The position numbers and the translations under genes were made by a program. Under the pieces are notes generated by a model. It saw only the letters and a program-made list of their open reading frames with translations. It searched no databases and had not been told where the DNA came from. Shown one piece after another: positions 12,386 to 24,145 of a stretch of DNA of 64,000 bases (positions are counted from its first letter, which is position 1; every line of letters starts with the position of its first letter). The stretch comes from Isoetes taiwanensis (Eukaryota > Streptophyta > Lycopodiopsida > Isoetales > Isoetaceae): positions 1,074,261-1,138,260 of the forward strand of contig JAJEKV010000062.1 in assembly GCA_021234155.1 (NCBI GenBank), in the 5' to 3' direction.

Positions 12386-15300
12386 TCAAAATCTGGCATT
12401 TTTCTTCTGTAAAATTAACGCATCAGATTCATCTAAAGTGATGCCAAAGATTTGAACTGCAACCGCTGGAAAGAAAATGGTAAAAATCATTGCTAGAAGT
12501 AGAAATCCGCCAAGTTTTACAGACAATGCATCTTGCCAGGGAAGCCAAGAACATCTTGTTTGAGATCTCCCAAAAACCCTTAACATGAAATGGCAAATAT
12601 GCAGCTCATCATAGGACCTAATATATTAATAGAAATCCTCTAGCTATCCATCTGAAAAAGCAAGATATTTGTACATGCAAGAATGTTTAAGCAAAAGATA
12701 GGATGCTTACCTAGGATGCTCACCGGCCCAAAAGTATGTCTAGCTCAATCTTCTAAACTATTATTTTAACTATTCGTTTTCAGAAGCAATATATGAAACA
12801 ATAGAAGAATTTCTGCTGATAGAGTGTCATATAAGAGTGCATGAAAAACAAATATCACTATAGCAACTGAGTTGAGGAGTGTCAAAAGAGTTTTGTTCTA
12901 TCTGCACGGACCACTTGTCGTTGTCAGCATGTATGTCTTAGCATAATGCTTCTTAGCATAATGCTTAAGCAACAAATTAGAACGTTGAATACTATGACAG
13001 CAGCTATAATTCAACATCTCAAACACTGCAATTATAAGGACATTGATTGCATGAAAGCTGGTTGTAAATACAACAAAAATGACAACCTAGGTGTTGAAGC
13101 CCATTTCAAATTGAAACCTGTACATGAAAATGTAGTTGAATCCATATGCGAAAACCAATGTTGATCCACAATCTCGCGTAGTTTGTACGCTTATAAAATG
13201 CGCATGAATGCCACTGCACGACATATTTGATTGCTATGGAGTACCTCATTTTGTAAACATGTGGTTCTCACATCTAAAATGTTCGAGACTGTGCGACTGA
13301 CTATATGAAAGACTCTTAGCGTCTAAAGCTATCATGTACCTGCCATAAACCTCCAAAAACATAAGCGACATCATCAAGCACCATGGTAGATAGTTATAAC
13401 TATCTACCATGGTGCATTTCCCGATCCCTTGCCAAATCCTTCTCCCGAAGGGCGCTCAGTGCTGCCTGGTTAACCTCCAAAAACATAAGCGACATCATCA
13501 AGCACCATGGTAGATAGTTATAACTATCTTGAATTAATGGAATAAGGAGATTTATGTCTAGTCTGGACATCTGTATCACACAGATTGGTCGCTGAAGGTG
13601 CTTTTGGATCAAACTTGCTATACTTATAGGCCAATAGTACATCATAAAAGATCAATCATATTGAGCTTACCTTTTTAATCGCTACAGCTTGGAGGAGGAG
13701 CTAAAAGAGCCTATAGAGCGAGCGTCCGAGTTTCCCAGAATCAATACGTAGTTTCTCGTAATACACCAAGTTTGTTGGCATCTTAAATTCCCCTGGCAAT
13801 TAAAAATTATGTGTAATCAACAATCAAGTTAACTATGCAACATGTACCCAGTGCCTAAACTAATGCTCACGCAAGTTTCATCATTTAAAGCAGATAGATT
13901 ATGCACCTCATTCTTGGGTACTTGAGCATCTGACACATTTACTTGAGCATTTTTGCCAACTCTTTCATTTTCAAAATCATTGTTGGCACTACAAATTACA
14001 ATATGGAATGCCCTAAAAATGCTACATGGAATAACAAATCTGGGCAATGCATCTATGACAAACCAGCCTACTATGAATCCAACTCGACCAAAACCCTCTT
14101 ATTTAGAAGCTTCAAAACTAAAGATTTATATGCTTCTTATAATTCAAAAAGAGATTCTAGCCTACACATGGGCTCTGGAAATTTACGGGCTACAGAATGT
14201 GAGCTAAAACTATGCGCTATTTGAAAGCGTTGCAGAATCTGAAACTAAATCCATCATAGAACACAAATTAAAACATATAAAAAGATGTTAAAGGATACTG
14301 ACCAATTTGTAGTAGAATTTCATTCCATATAGGGTACTGAGAAGGGTAGAAACATGCATCCATCTGTCTTTCTGCTGCCACTCAATTGTAGAACTGCAAA
14401 TAAGTAAAATATTGTTCATTTAGCAATGCAGATCTAAATACGCTAAAAGCATGATAGCATGATGAGACAATCTATTGTGTACAGACCTATTTCGAAGCCC
14501 TTGCAATGCAATTTCAAATTGCCGCGATTTGCTAGCAAATTTTAATCAAAGATACAACCTCAGCCAATACCTCTAACACTCATTTTTTTGCAGAGACAAA
14601 ATTTGCATGCAAGTAAAAGAATACCAGTTCTTATTCCAAGGATTAAAGAATTTCCTAAACAGCAGCACCACCCACAGTATAATTATTCTTAGATAGAAAA
14701 AACCAATAAAGTAAATTCTAAAAAGCATATTTAGACTAACCTGGAAGTGACTGTATATTGCGCGGCCTTTAGATTTGCTTGTGTGATTTTATTATCTATT
14801 GAACCTCTTAAGTAAATGCATTCAAATAGCAAAAGTATGAATGCATCAAGATCATCCTGGAACATCATTCATGGCAGGAAGCAACTTTGACTGCAAAGAG
14901 ACAATGCCGTCTAGTGCCTTCTGCTCAGTCAATGATGTCTAGTGCCTTTTGCTCTAGCAAATCCCGCATTAGAAGTACACTTTTAAGTATCATAAACATG
15001 TATATATTCAAGTGAGCTTACTTGTAATCTATGTTGTGCATATGGACCGAACGTTGAGCCATGGTGTCTGCCCTAGTCTATTCCACTAAATGAAGCCATT
15101 GAAAATGCATAGTGAGGATGATGCTTTCTTCCTCACATGCATCAAGAGACCATGATTTATTGCACAACCCATCATCAGCACAATCATATGCAGTCCATAA
15201 CAACAAGTATGAAAGTTAATTGTGACTCATACCATAAGAGAAAAAAAATGTTAAACTCATACCCAACAGCAAAATCTTACAACAATGATTGGATCATGAA

Positions 15301-16080
15301 TCTAGAGGCCACTTACCTGCCCAATCTAGCTTTGTTCTAGCCAATCTCCTACCCCAGTTAATTAAAAACAATTCCGATAAGAGCTCCTGTGATAATATAG
15401 AGCTTAGGCAATACATGATCTGTTAGGGCTAAATGCAGAGTCTGCTAGAACACCACAGGAAAACACAGAGTATGAGCAATCATGGTATGGCAGAGGCAGA
15501 CATATGTGCTCCATACATTTTTCCTCAAGTATTTGGAGCCCCGAGCTTGTTTTAACCTGGAAAAAACGAAGTAAAATGAAGACAAATAATTCAAGAGAAA
15601 AACCTTACAACAACGATAGGATCCTAGGGCAATCAGGTTGCATCCCTACAACCATATAGGCGTCATCCATGCTAATGTAGTGGTGCTGCAACAAAAATAT
15701 TTCAAAGTGGTGCACTGAATTGCACACAGAAGAAGCAAGCATCATATACAAAGCTTTAAAAGATTGAACATGCATGCGCAGAAGACGTCTCTGTTTGGAG
15801 ATCAGATGCATCTCAAAAATGATTCAACCGGAATTCCACAAAAATAGGAAAATACGCAAGAGACAACCTACTCCTATTTCTAATCTATCCGGCAAATCCA
15901 CGATATTCTCCATGCCATTCATCACGACATACGCATGCCGGATTGGAAGGACCGAAATCAGAAAGGGGCAAAAATTGAAACCCCAAACTAAGCTAAGAAA
16001 ATTTTTCCGATTTTTGGCAAATCGGAATTGTTTTCCGGCCGCTAAAACCCTCGAAATCTTAGGAAATCAAGTTAAGAGAA
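12386..16080 (-). pseudogene. Putative multi-exon gene or gene relic, unknown product
   Basis: Short coding-like blocks on the minus strand are bounded by plausible splice sites. 15685-15609 follows TTTTTGTTGCAG and ends at GTAAGG (ISMDDAYMVVGMQPDCPR). 14393-14303 follows TATTTGCAG and ends at GTCAGT (STIEWQQKDRWMHVSTLL). 13988-13871 follows AATTTGTAG and ends at GTGAGC (NNDFENERVGKNAQV). 13792-13671 follows TTGCCAG and ends at GTAAGC (EFKMPTNLVYYEKLRIDSGK), but has an internal stop. 12586-12386 encodes a hydrophobic span (GGFLLLAMIFTIFFPAVAVQ). The 16080-15800 region, with AGGGTTTTAGCGGCCGG, resembles a plant 5' leader. I do not recognise the protein. Exon phases do not all match, so exons are missing or the gene is decaying. 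Confidence 0.3.
13348..13529. repeat. 58-bp direct repeat with a perfect 38-bp palindrome
   Basis: The segment aacctccaaaaacataagcg through ggtagatagttataactatct occurs at 13348-13405 and again at 13472-13529. At the end of the first copy the sequence folds back on itself: 13378-13415 is a perfect palindrome whose arms read gcaccatggtagatagtta and its complement. The 56 bp between fold-back and second copy (cccgatcccttgccaaatcc onwards) looks coding on the minus strand (ALSALREKDLARDREMHHG). Confidence 0.8.
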
Positions 16081-18054
16081 AATTCTAAAAAAAATTCGGA
16101 ACCCCGGAGAAACTGAATTTAAACAATAGGATACCACAATCTTCTTAAAAACGCAAGGACTGACATTATTTTAGTATTGATTTGGCAAACCTGTGGATCA
16201 CTAGAGTCGCTTGGGTTATCAATGGCCCCTTCACTCTCGGTTGCCTTATCAATTAGATCCTTGTTAACCTATGAATCTATTTTATTGTTGCTTGCATCAC
16301 CCGCAAGGGAGGCAAGGATATTCCCTATGTTCGCCTTCATCACATTACTTTGAGCAGCCAGTTTAGCAACCACTTGGTCATTACTTTCCTTATCAGGCCG
16401 TGGATTACTAGTTCCCTCACCAGAACCATCGTCCATCTTTGAATTGGACAAGTCTACGAGGCTTTTGATTGCTGAAGATTTCAAGTTGCCATAAGAGCCT
16501 TTAGGAGAATTGGCAAGTACATGCATGAGGAATGGTTCAAGAAAGTCTTTGGTCTGCTCATCACTCACAAAGCAGTGACATCTTCTAACACCCATAAGAG
16601 CCTCTGGGCAATATAACCTCCAACATGAAGCTCCAAGCACGTTGTATCAATTGGAGCAAATGCCTCGACGAGGTAAGCAGCCATAGATGGGGGAAATCCA
16701 TTTTATTTAAGGGGCCCTTCTCCTTAGTTAGTAGCTCGTACTTGATTTCACCACTTAGGAGAGGGTCCTGATCCTCATCCTCTTCTGAATCATCATGTTC
16801 CTGATCCTGATCCTAATTCGTATGATAGAATATAGTTGTTAAGTCTGGATCATCTAGAAGAAAACATTCTCATGCACTGCTATTGTCACCCTTGGCCTTA
16901 GCATTATCATATTTCTCGTCTGACAGCATGGATATCATAATGAAGATCACATGTGCCATCTTCCGTGCTGTTCGCAGCTCATTATCCTTAACATCATATA
17001 TTAGGCATCCCTCCCTAATAACTTTGAGGCACTCCAGATCATGAGCAGCGGATAGTGCATGCAGATGTGAGTCACCCGAAGGACAAACAATGACAATAGT
17101 AAAGGACCTCTCAGTTGTCAATCCTATACAGCTGGTAAAGAAGATGATGTTGTCCTTCTGGTTCATGCCAATATCTCCTCTCCCACCCCTGCTGTCCAAC
17201 ACAAAGAGTGATATGTTTCTAAGGTAAGTAGTTGATTCTAGCAAGAGACCTTTGTACCCAATGGAGACTGAATATTGGACAATGTCTTCTTCTCCAGTAA
17301 TCTTCTTCACAAGGGCCACTTTTCTTCTCAACTCGGCCAGTACCTTAGAGGGTAGAGTCTCTTTATGTTTTGCATTTTTAGCCTTCCAATTCTTTAGGAA
17401 GTCCTTTGACCAGAATACAAACTTCTTGATGTCATCACTACTGACCTTGTATTTGTCCAGCAATCCAATTTCAGATAATGCCACATCCCCAATAGCCTTT
17501 GTTACTCAGCTCCTACATCTGACTTCATTATACGTACATCCTTCACATGGCTACAGCACTCAACGAAGGACATTCTATCCTTAGTGAAAGTACTCTTCTT
17601 GTATAAGACTTCCTTCTTCAGGCACTGGTCTAAAATCCAAATGGTCTCAGTGTCGTCTAGCCCCTGAGTCTTTCTCATCTATGTCACATTCAAGTCAAAG
17701 ATGCTTACATCAACAGAAGGCACCCTACCCATAGTATCTGACAGCTTCTTTTGTGCATAAGCGTCCCAGAATTCATTCCACTTGAGCCATACTGCCTCCT
17801 TACAAAAGACAATCTTATACGAGTCTGTTGGACCTGACCTACTAGATGTGCTATCAGAAGGATCTGCAATGTCATCACCACCTTTTTTCTTTGATTTTCT
17901 TGGAGTCTTCTTCTTCTCCTGTATAATTGTCTGTGACAGAGTCCATTCCAGCAGCTTGAACGCCTCAGACTTTGACCCGCCCTGTCTGGTGGGTAATGGG
18001 CAGCCATATTCCACCCACTGTTGACGGGCGTGGCGCAGTTGCTCCACGTATGGA

Positions 18055-18337
18055 CTATAATAGTACAGACATTGAATAAGTAAACACGCCGGGCGCGATT
18101 TGAATAGAACTGAATTGATCAGAAACACGCCTGGCGTGAAATGAATTAAGCTACTAATGCAATTCACGCCAGGTGTGCTTTTAAAACAAAGCAATTCATG
18201 TCAGGCGTGGTTTTAAAGCAATTGAATTCATGCCAGGCGTGCTTTTAAATCAATTGAATTTACGCCGGGGGTGAATTCAATTGATTTAAAAGCACGCCTG
18301 ACTATTAAAATGATAACATCCTAATGTAGTTAACTAC
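18055..18337 (-). repeat. Intron made of CACGCC/GGCGTG palindrome repeats
   Basis: This intron of the ParB-like gene contains about seven degenerate copies of a motif such as cacgcctggcgtg, separated by 25-40 bp of AT-rich sequence (aattgaattc, ttttaaa). Its last part, 18234-18300, is a near-perfect 67-bp hairpin with arms caggcgtgcttttaaatcaa and ttgatttaaaagcacgcctg. Related motifs occur in intron 1 (about 19570-19800: cacgtggcgtg, cacgcttggcgtg, cacgctgagcgtg). Confidence 0.85.
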
Positions 18338-19478
18338 CTTTTGTATAGAAATGTCTTCCCCATTTCATTTAAAGTTGCACTAATCTCAGCCATATCTGCA
18401 GGTGAAGTATTGGCATCCAAGAGTCGACACCTCCTATACACATAGTAATTGTAGAACATGGTTTGACCTGTTTGTTCTGCCTGCCTGATGAGGGCCCTTT
18501 CTGCCTCAACAAAATGCTGCCCGTCGATGATGACGAATTTAATGTTATCATTTGATAATAACTCCTCGGCGTTCGTCCACACAGCAGGCTTGTTCGAAAT
18601 CATATCCCAAGGTAACACATCTGCTGGCATAGGCATTTGACCTGGATTACTAATCATGCTCTGAACAATCCTCATGGCATGTGCTGGATCATATCTTCTG
18701 CTAACATAAATGGAGCTTGGTGAACGGATGAGGGACTTCACATGGATCTGAAAAGTTGCCTTAAGCCCACATGGATAATGGTCAGAGTACTTATTCAGCT
18801 TGTTCATGGCCTCTAGATGCGCCACCCTGTCCTTTTCATTCTAAAAAACAGAAGCCTCCAAGCCTTCGACAACTGCAGGTTGAACATCCTTCCGTAGATT
18901 TAGGACCCTCCTAGAAGCTTTCAAGTCAGCTAATTCTCTAGCTTGCTGCAAATAGTGACTTGGTGTCGGTTTATTGAACATGCCTCTACGCACAGCTGTA
19001 ATCCCGTGGCAAATAGATATTGGCGTAACTGCTACATTGGTGGGCCAGCCATACTTAAAACATGTCTCACCGTTCACATCTGTCTTCATGAACGTATCTT
19101 TGTATGCAATAGCTCTACAATGAGTAAGTCTGAGCAGATCTTTCTTCTGCTTATGTGTCATCTCCAAGAGCAATTTGCAGTTGGTGTTGTCTTCTTCCTC
19201 ACAAGAGATTAGGATCCCTTGTTTGGTCATCTTGTCTGCTTCCTTTTTCCTCGAGAAGAGCGTTAAGTCGAGCTTGCCATTTGTCTTGGCGAGGTCAACG
19301 TACCACTCGGCACCCTCGTCCATTTCCTCTTCATGGCACGCAGGGTCAGTGGTTGCTATAAGAATAAGCCCTTCATCATCTAAGGTGAGATCATATGGTA
19401 TTGCATCTGGGTCGTCTACCCTTGGTTTCTTACCAGGAATAGACCTTAAATTATTAGGGGTTTTCTTCCTCTTGGGCA

Positions 19479-20008
19479 CTGCAAAAGAAGATGAACATTA
19501 TTTAGAATACTTTTCAGACTCTAGCTCTCTCTCAAAAAAAAAAAAAAAAAATACTTTTCAGAACAGGAGATCACACGTGGCGTGAATTTAAAGCTAAATT
19601 AGTATAATTCACGCTTGGCGTGTTGGTAGCTCCTATTGTGAACCATGCTTGACGTGAACTTGAAGCTAAATTCGTAGGCATCCACATTTTAAGCTATGTA
19701 CCCTTTATGCATCTATATTTCACACTATGCACCCTCATTGAAGACTGCTATCTGTAATTGTCAAACCTCTAGTTCACGCTGAGCGTGAACCTCGCTATTT
19801 ATAACTACTAAGAATTATATTCTAAATGGGTGTGTACCCCTCTGTTAAAACTACTAAGAACTATATTCAAAAAAACTGAGCAAAATTATATTCTAAAAAA
19901 CAGAGAATCAGAGCATTAACTGAAGCTTGCAAGGAAATAACTCAAACTCATGCAAAGCATAATACTCTCTACACAGTGTATTCTGTGGCGAAAAAGCATA
20001 TTAAATAC
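19479..20008 (-). other. Intron 1 of the ParB-like gene
   Basis: The 530-bp intron is bounded by GTATTT and a pyrimidine-rich TTTTGCAG. It contains an A17 run (19531-19549) and at least four CACG..CGTG palindromic motifs of the same family as in the downstream intron. No coding sequence is seen. Confidence 0.6.
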
Positions 20009-20111
20009 CTTGAATAGAGGTCTGATCAACATCCTCTGAAACTTGAGAAGAGCCGGGTTTTGAGTTTCCTCTGCCCCGTCCGCCTCGACCACCTCTCGTT
20101 TTAGAAGACAT

Positions 20112-20940
20112 CTCCGGATCGCCTAGTAACAGTGTCGGAAGGTCGTCTGGATAAGCGCTCGAGCTGCTCGAAGATAACGAGCTGCCAAAAAATAGCTTTT
20201 TCTACCTGTACGAGAAATTTGAATTTCAAGAAAACTCAATGTGCAGTTTCATAATATTCTTGACACAAAAAAATAATAATGACGAAGATTCACTTTCAAA
20301 AAAAAAAAAAGAACCCGTCCGCCGACTTCTTTCATTGAGTTTTTAAAAACCAATCTACCGTGTTCTTTCATTGATTACTTTTATACCACCTAAATGTAGT
20401 TAACCTAATCTTTCTTCTAATTCGAATTTTTCCCGACCGCCTGCATTTCCATAGCGCCTGTGATTTCGAGAACTCGAATCGGCTTCTCAAGAATGGCTAC
20501 AGAATTCTGGTACGCATCCTATAGCTTGTACAATAATTTCCAATAATAGGCGTCTGAATAGGCAATTGTCTGCAGTGTCGAAGATGAATGTTTCATGTTA
20601 ACTACAAATTAGAAAAGGAAAGTAGGATTATGCAAGATCGACTCCATCGATCCGACTGCAAACTGTCATGGAATTCTGCTCGGGGATAAGTATGTCCGAG
20701 TTACAGTGATTAACTGATGCGCTATGGATGAAGCTTTACCTCGCAGACACCCTGCTGGGGATACAGTTGGTGAAAGTGTTGGAACTTTTGTTGCATGGCC
20801 AAGAAACCGCTTAAAAAAAGTATGTAACATGTATTATATTGTAGAAATATAGAAGTAGACAAAATTTGTTGTATTGATTGGCAAAATTTTACAATTATAA
20901 TCTGGATAAACCAGACATACAAAAACCCAGACTGCTTCAA
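20112..20940. other. Upstream region of the ParB-like gene
   Basis: Mixed-composition DNA upstream of exon 1. No clear TATA box at a convincing distance was found on the minus strand. The open frame at 20940-20722 (minus) looks like chance continuation past the stop of the neighbouring frame. Confidence 0.35.
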
Positions 20941-20955
20941 GCTTCCATTTCCATT

Positions 20956-21300
20956 CTAGGGCGTAGTGAATTCTTCAGGTAAAACCTCAGGCTCCAGCTC
21001 CACCTCCCCTGCCTGCTCCACCACCACCTCCTGCTCCTGGTCCTGCTCCATTGGTTGAGGCATTGCGTTGTATGTCACCTGCGGTAGTGGTTCGTGTTGA
21101 GGCATGCGGGCATAGAGGCTGGCTACTAAGAAACGAAGCTCGTGATTTTGAATCTCAAGCTGGCGGTTGTGAGACTCGCTCTCGATCAATGCATGAACAG
21201 CATTATCGAAGTGGTCAGATAATACAGCCAGTCTCCGTATGATGTCACGGGCCTCAGAGCCCAGATGTAAAATGGCCCTGCGCTCTGCATTCATCAACAT
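20956..21300 (-). CDS. Small coiled-coil-like acidic protein, unknown
   Basis: An intact frame of about 114 residues runs from the first ATG (MLMNAERRAILHLGSEARD) to a stop at 20956. The first 75 residues are rich in Leu, Arg, Glu and His with heptad-like spacing (IIRRLAVLSDHF, ALIESESHNRQLEIQNHELR), suggesting a helical or coiled-coil segment. The rest is Pro/Gln/Glu-rich (MEQDQEQEVVVEQAGEVELE). A stop lies just upstream in frame, and the sequence CTCCAG before TCCAATAC could be a splice acceptor, so a further 5' exon is possible. It sits upstream of, and on the same strand as, the ParB-like gene. The family is not recognised. Confidence 0.4.
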   Translation of the reverse strand: MLMNAERRAILHLGSEARDIIRRLAVLSDHFDNAVHALIESESHNRQLEIQNHELRFLVASLYARMPQHEPLPQVTYNAMPQPMEQDQEQEVVVEQAGEVELEPEVLPEEFTTP

Positions 21301-21449
21301 CACTTGATCCAAGTATTGGACTGGAGCTTAGAGGGGCTTCAACCGGACTGAAGCCGACCTGTGTGTTTGCTGCCTTAAATGGACGTAACCCACTATTGCA
21401 TCTTGTTCACCAACTGGGTGATTTATGTAACTTGGCATCTAACAATAGG

Positions 21450-21645
21450 AAGTTAGAGAATAGAATAGAATAGAATATGATTTTATCGTCCACGGAGACC
21501 AACTGGCCTATGGGACCCAAGTAAAGAGAGAGCAGCAGGCGTATTACTACCAGGATTAAAAAACCCCCGCCCCGAAGGGTTTTCGGGGGAAAAACCCTAG
21601 TAGCAATAAGGATGCTGACATACTGCACAGTATCAGTATTCACGC
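21450..21645 (-). repeat. LINE 3' end fragment (minus strand)
   Basis: A tail of agaatagaatagaatagaat (the complement of TATTC repeats) is followed by atgattttatcgtccacgga, gaccaactggcctatgggac and the clearest copy of the hairpin block: aaaaaacccccgccccgaag then ggttttcgggggaaaaaccc. A CACGCCTGGCGTG palindrome abuts its end at 21641-21653. Confidence 0.85.
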
Positions 21646-21699
21646 CTGGCGTGTTATATTTATTACATATCTCTTACCTACTATATTTTTAACTTCGAC

Positions 21700-22050
21700 A
21701 TACAGGAGGGCGCTTATGGAGGGCGCTTAGGGTTTCAGCCCTGCTCTTTTGCTCATAACTCGGGATTCCGGTGTCAGATTCAGGTGTTCTTGGGCTCATT
21801 GGAAAGCTTATCGAACGAGCTTTCCGTCGGTGTATGATTTGTATGGTGTTTCCTCTGTTTTAGTCGATGGAATCCACCTGACAGTCCCGGCCCTCTTTTG
21901 GCGGTGCTAGGGTTTGGCTGCAATTTCTTTTGGCCATAACTTCTGGATCTGGTGGCAGTTTTGGGTGTGTTTGGGCTTGTTGGAAAGCTCTTTGAGTACT
22001 CTATCCAATGGTGTTTAAGCTTTTCAGAGATTGGCCTGTTAGAAAAGACG
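21700..22050. repeat. Two ggaaagct-type repeat units
   Basis: Two diverged units (ggattccggtgtcagattca, tcattggaaagcttatcg, gagctttccgtcggtg; then ttctggatctggtggcag, cttgttggaaagctctttg) resemble the tandem pair at 3430-3812. They look like fragments of an older repeat element. Confidence 0.5.
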
Positions 22051-22109
22051 GTTCAGCTCTGAAACTTCGGCCTCTGAAACTTTGCACACGAACGAACGAA
22101 CGGCTTTCA

Positions 22110-23390
22110 GATAAGTTTTCTGTTTCATTTTGAATCAAGGCAATGACCAATTCTGTTAGCTTGGGGTAGCATATATTTTGATTTCAAGACATTGCATTTA
22201 GTAAAGACATTTTCTGGCATGTTAGTCACTCTAATTTGCTCTCTACTTTTCTCTGGCTTTGAGATTTCTTTAGCTCTTAAGTTTATAAGAGAGATCAAAT
22301 ATTTCTAGTTTATATTCAGACACAAATTAGGGAATACAAAATCTTTAGGGGCTGCATAGGCAAGGCAAATGCATTTGAGTAAAAGGTGGACGGAATAAGT
22401 TACGGGACAGAGAGGCTCAGCCTCCGCCGTACACCAGGATAGCGAGGGCTGGACCCACCAACTGGTAATCGGACCACTATAAACTCCCGCCATAGAATAA
22501 CAACCAGCATGAAAAGACAGCATGAAAAGACACAATGCATATGTATATAAGTGTGGTATTTGTAGTCAAAAAGGAGATCGATATGCTAATGGACCGAGGG
22601 GTCTAACCCCCATAGGCCAGGATAGCGAGGGCACGACCCTCCAACCGGTTCCCCGGATCACCAAAATGATCAAGGAGAACCTAAAGACTTTAATAAATAA
22701 TAGCTTACAAGTGCTCTTACATCAAAGTGCTTGAGGATGTGTTGCAGATTATGTGAAGACATCTATAGAATAATCAAAAACCATGTTTGGGACTCTACAA
22801 GAAGTTTTGTCAACTGCAGAATGTCCAACAAAGTGGAACATGGAATAGCATAATCAATTATGTTTGCAGCCTTCAAAAACTCAAGATGAGGACTTTCATC
22901 TAATCGGTTTTTTCATTTGAATTGAATAGCTAGTAACACACAAAACAAGGGAAGGGTGATACCACTATCCACATAACTGATGATTGATCTTTTATTTCTT
23001 TTATCATCATTAGGTATAAATATAGATTGGCTGTTGTAAGCTATGAAATTGGACGGTTTCTTTGCACAATGCATCAGTTCTATCAACATAGTATATGCAT
23101 GCTATGTATGAAATTAGGAAGTTTCTTTAGACGCTTTACACTAATATAAATCTGACTATTAGGCGCGACTACATAAGTTGGGGATTGTGTTAACATAGTG
23201 TAGTTAGAATATTTCAAGATGGTTTATAAACATGGACCTCCTCAACACGTGATGTTATGTTGACAAGAAATTACTACATATTCATAGCTCCGGATTGGAG
23301 CTCTAATCAATTACTAATCGAGTTTAGTTTAGAGTTTTTGCAGCCTAACAATAATGGCGTGGGAAAAATCCAAAATCCGTAATGACTAAA
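22110..23390. other. Intergenic repeat fragments
   Basis: AT-rich DNA. Two related 40-bp blocks contain ggatagcgagggc and a ccaac(t/c)ggt run, at about 22436-22476 and 22619-22665; a weaker third copy lies at 23626-23665 within the next element. They could be pieces of a small non-autonomous retroelement. No gene was recognised. Confidence 0.35.
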
Positions 23391-23394
23391 ACGG

Positions 23395-23985
23395 ATATGA
23401 TAATAATGTTTGTATCATCGCTGAGCCCATTACTATTAAGGTTTTTCCTCGAAAACCCTTCGGTGGCGGGGTTTTTAATCCCGATAGTAATCGGCGCCAC
23501 TAATGTAGTCCGTGCCGTCGCGACTCAAATCACCGACACCACTATTGGGCACCAAGACTATGCGTAACAATTGTAAAAAGGAAAGGGACTAAGTGTCCGG
23601 GTCGGTGAGGGCCTCCGACCCGACCACCGTGATAGAGCGGGTACAACCCACCTACCGGGTGTTCTATTTCCACATTCGAAGTTCTCGTGCGCCAAAAACT
23701 TAGGGTTCATAATCCCACCCACTACTAAAGGTGGGACAAATGGAATCCGCAATGTGTACAGAATCAAAGTTGTTGATAGCGAAGATCACCGCATCTTTGG
23801 GCCGGGCAAAAAGCGGGATGCTGGTAATAATAGAAAAAAGTCAGCCTTCAGAAAAGGCTACATCATAACAGCGTGATGTGCTAGTAGCACCCTTTTAGGG
23901 AGCTCGCCCATGCTACACAAGTCCAGGGGCCTTATGGCACAAGGGACATAAATGTATTCTATTCTATTCTATTCTATATCTACAC
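23395..23985 (+). repeat. LINE-family 3' end (plus strand), hairpin-rich
   Basis: This copy has ggtttttcctcgaaaaccct, tcggtggcggggtttttaat and cccgatagtaat, the plus-strand form of the hairpin block. It is followed by several further potential hairpins (gggtcggtgagggcctccgacccg near 23601-23622 and cccacccactactaaaggtggg near 23714) and a (TATTC)n tail at 23956-23980. The middle part differs from the other copies, so it is either a different subfamily or a non-autonomous element borrowing the LINE tail. Confidence 0.65.
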
Positions 23986-24145
23986 GTATTAGATGTGTGT
24001 TTTGTCATCCCATGGGCATGTTCATAGAGATTCATCCCAGCCGTCCAATCACGAAATGAAAGGCCAGGATAATGCCACCTCATTGAGGTGCATGGATGGC
24101 CATGATGGGCATGCATGGACATGCATAGGGGCATGCACCATATCC

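Larger units (their letters stand above)
16200..20111 (-). pseudogene. Multi-exon gene with ParB-like domain and methyltransferase-like C-terminal half, broken
   Basis: Exon 1 is 20111-20009 (MSSKTRGGRGGRGRG start) with donor AAG/GTATTT; the acceptor TTTTGCAG lies at 19479 and restores the frame. Exon 2 is 19478-18338, exon 3 starts at 18054 after TATTATAG; the frame is kept across that intron too. Exon 2 ends in a ParB/sulfiredoxin-like domain: SIYVSRRYDPAHAMRIVQSM, then VIIDGQHFVEAERALI, the ParB signature. The later part has LFVLDSRGGRGD where N4/N6-methylases have a DPPY motif, then SFTIVIVCPSGDSH, and near 16700 FPPSMAAYLVEAFAPIDTTC and ELHVGGYIAQ, resembling the last strand region of such methylases. 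Defects: TAG at 18843-18841 and 17681-17679, TGA at 16872-16870, a TAG near 16821, and frameshifts near 17510 and 16700. Splicing and the ParB motif are fairly certain; the methylase reading is inference, and the catalytic motif would be lost. Confidence 0.55.

Noticed and set aside
18055..18337. CRISPR-like array
   Set aside because: The repeats are palindromic but degenerate, spacers are AT-rich and similar to one another, and the array sits inside a eukaryotic intron.
18841..18843. Intron acceptor TTTTTTAG instead of a premature stop in the ParB-like gene
   Set aside because: No suitable donor lies upstream at a normal intron distance and the reading frame continues directly across, so a C-to-T stop is simpler.
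22436..22665. tRNA gene or tRNA-derived SINE
   Set aside because: The blocks with gatagcgagggc and ccggttccccgg vaguely recall tRNA boxes A and B, but spacing and cloverleaf pairing do not fit.
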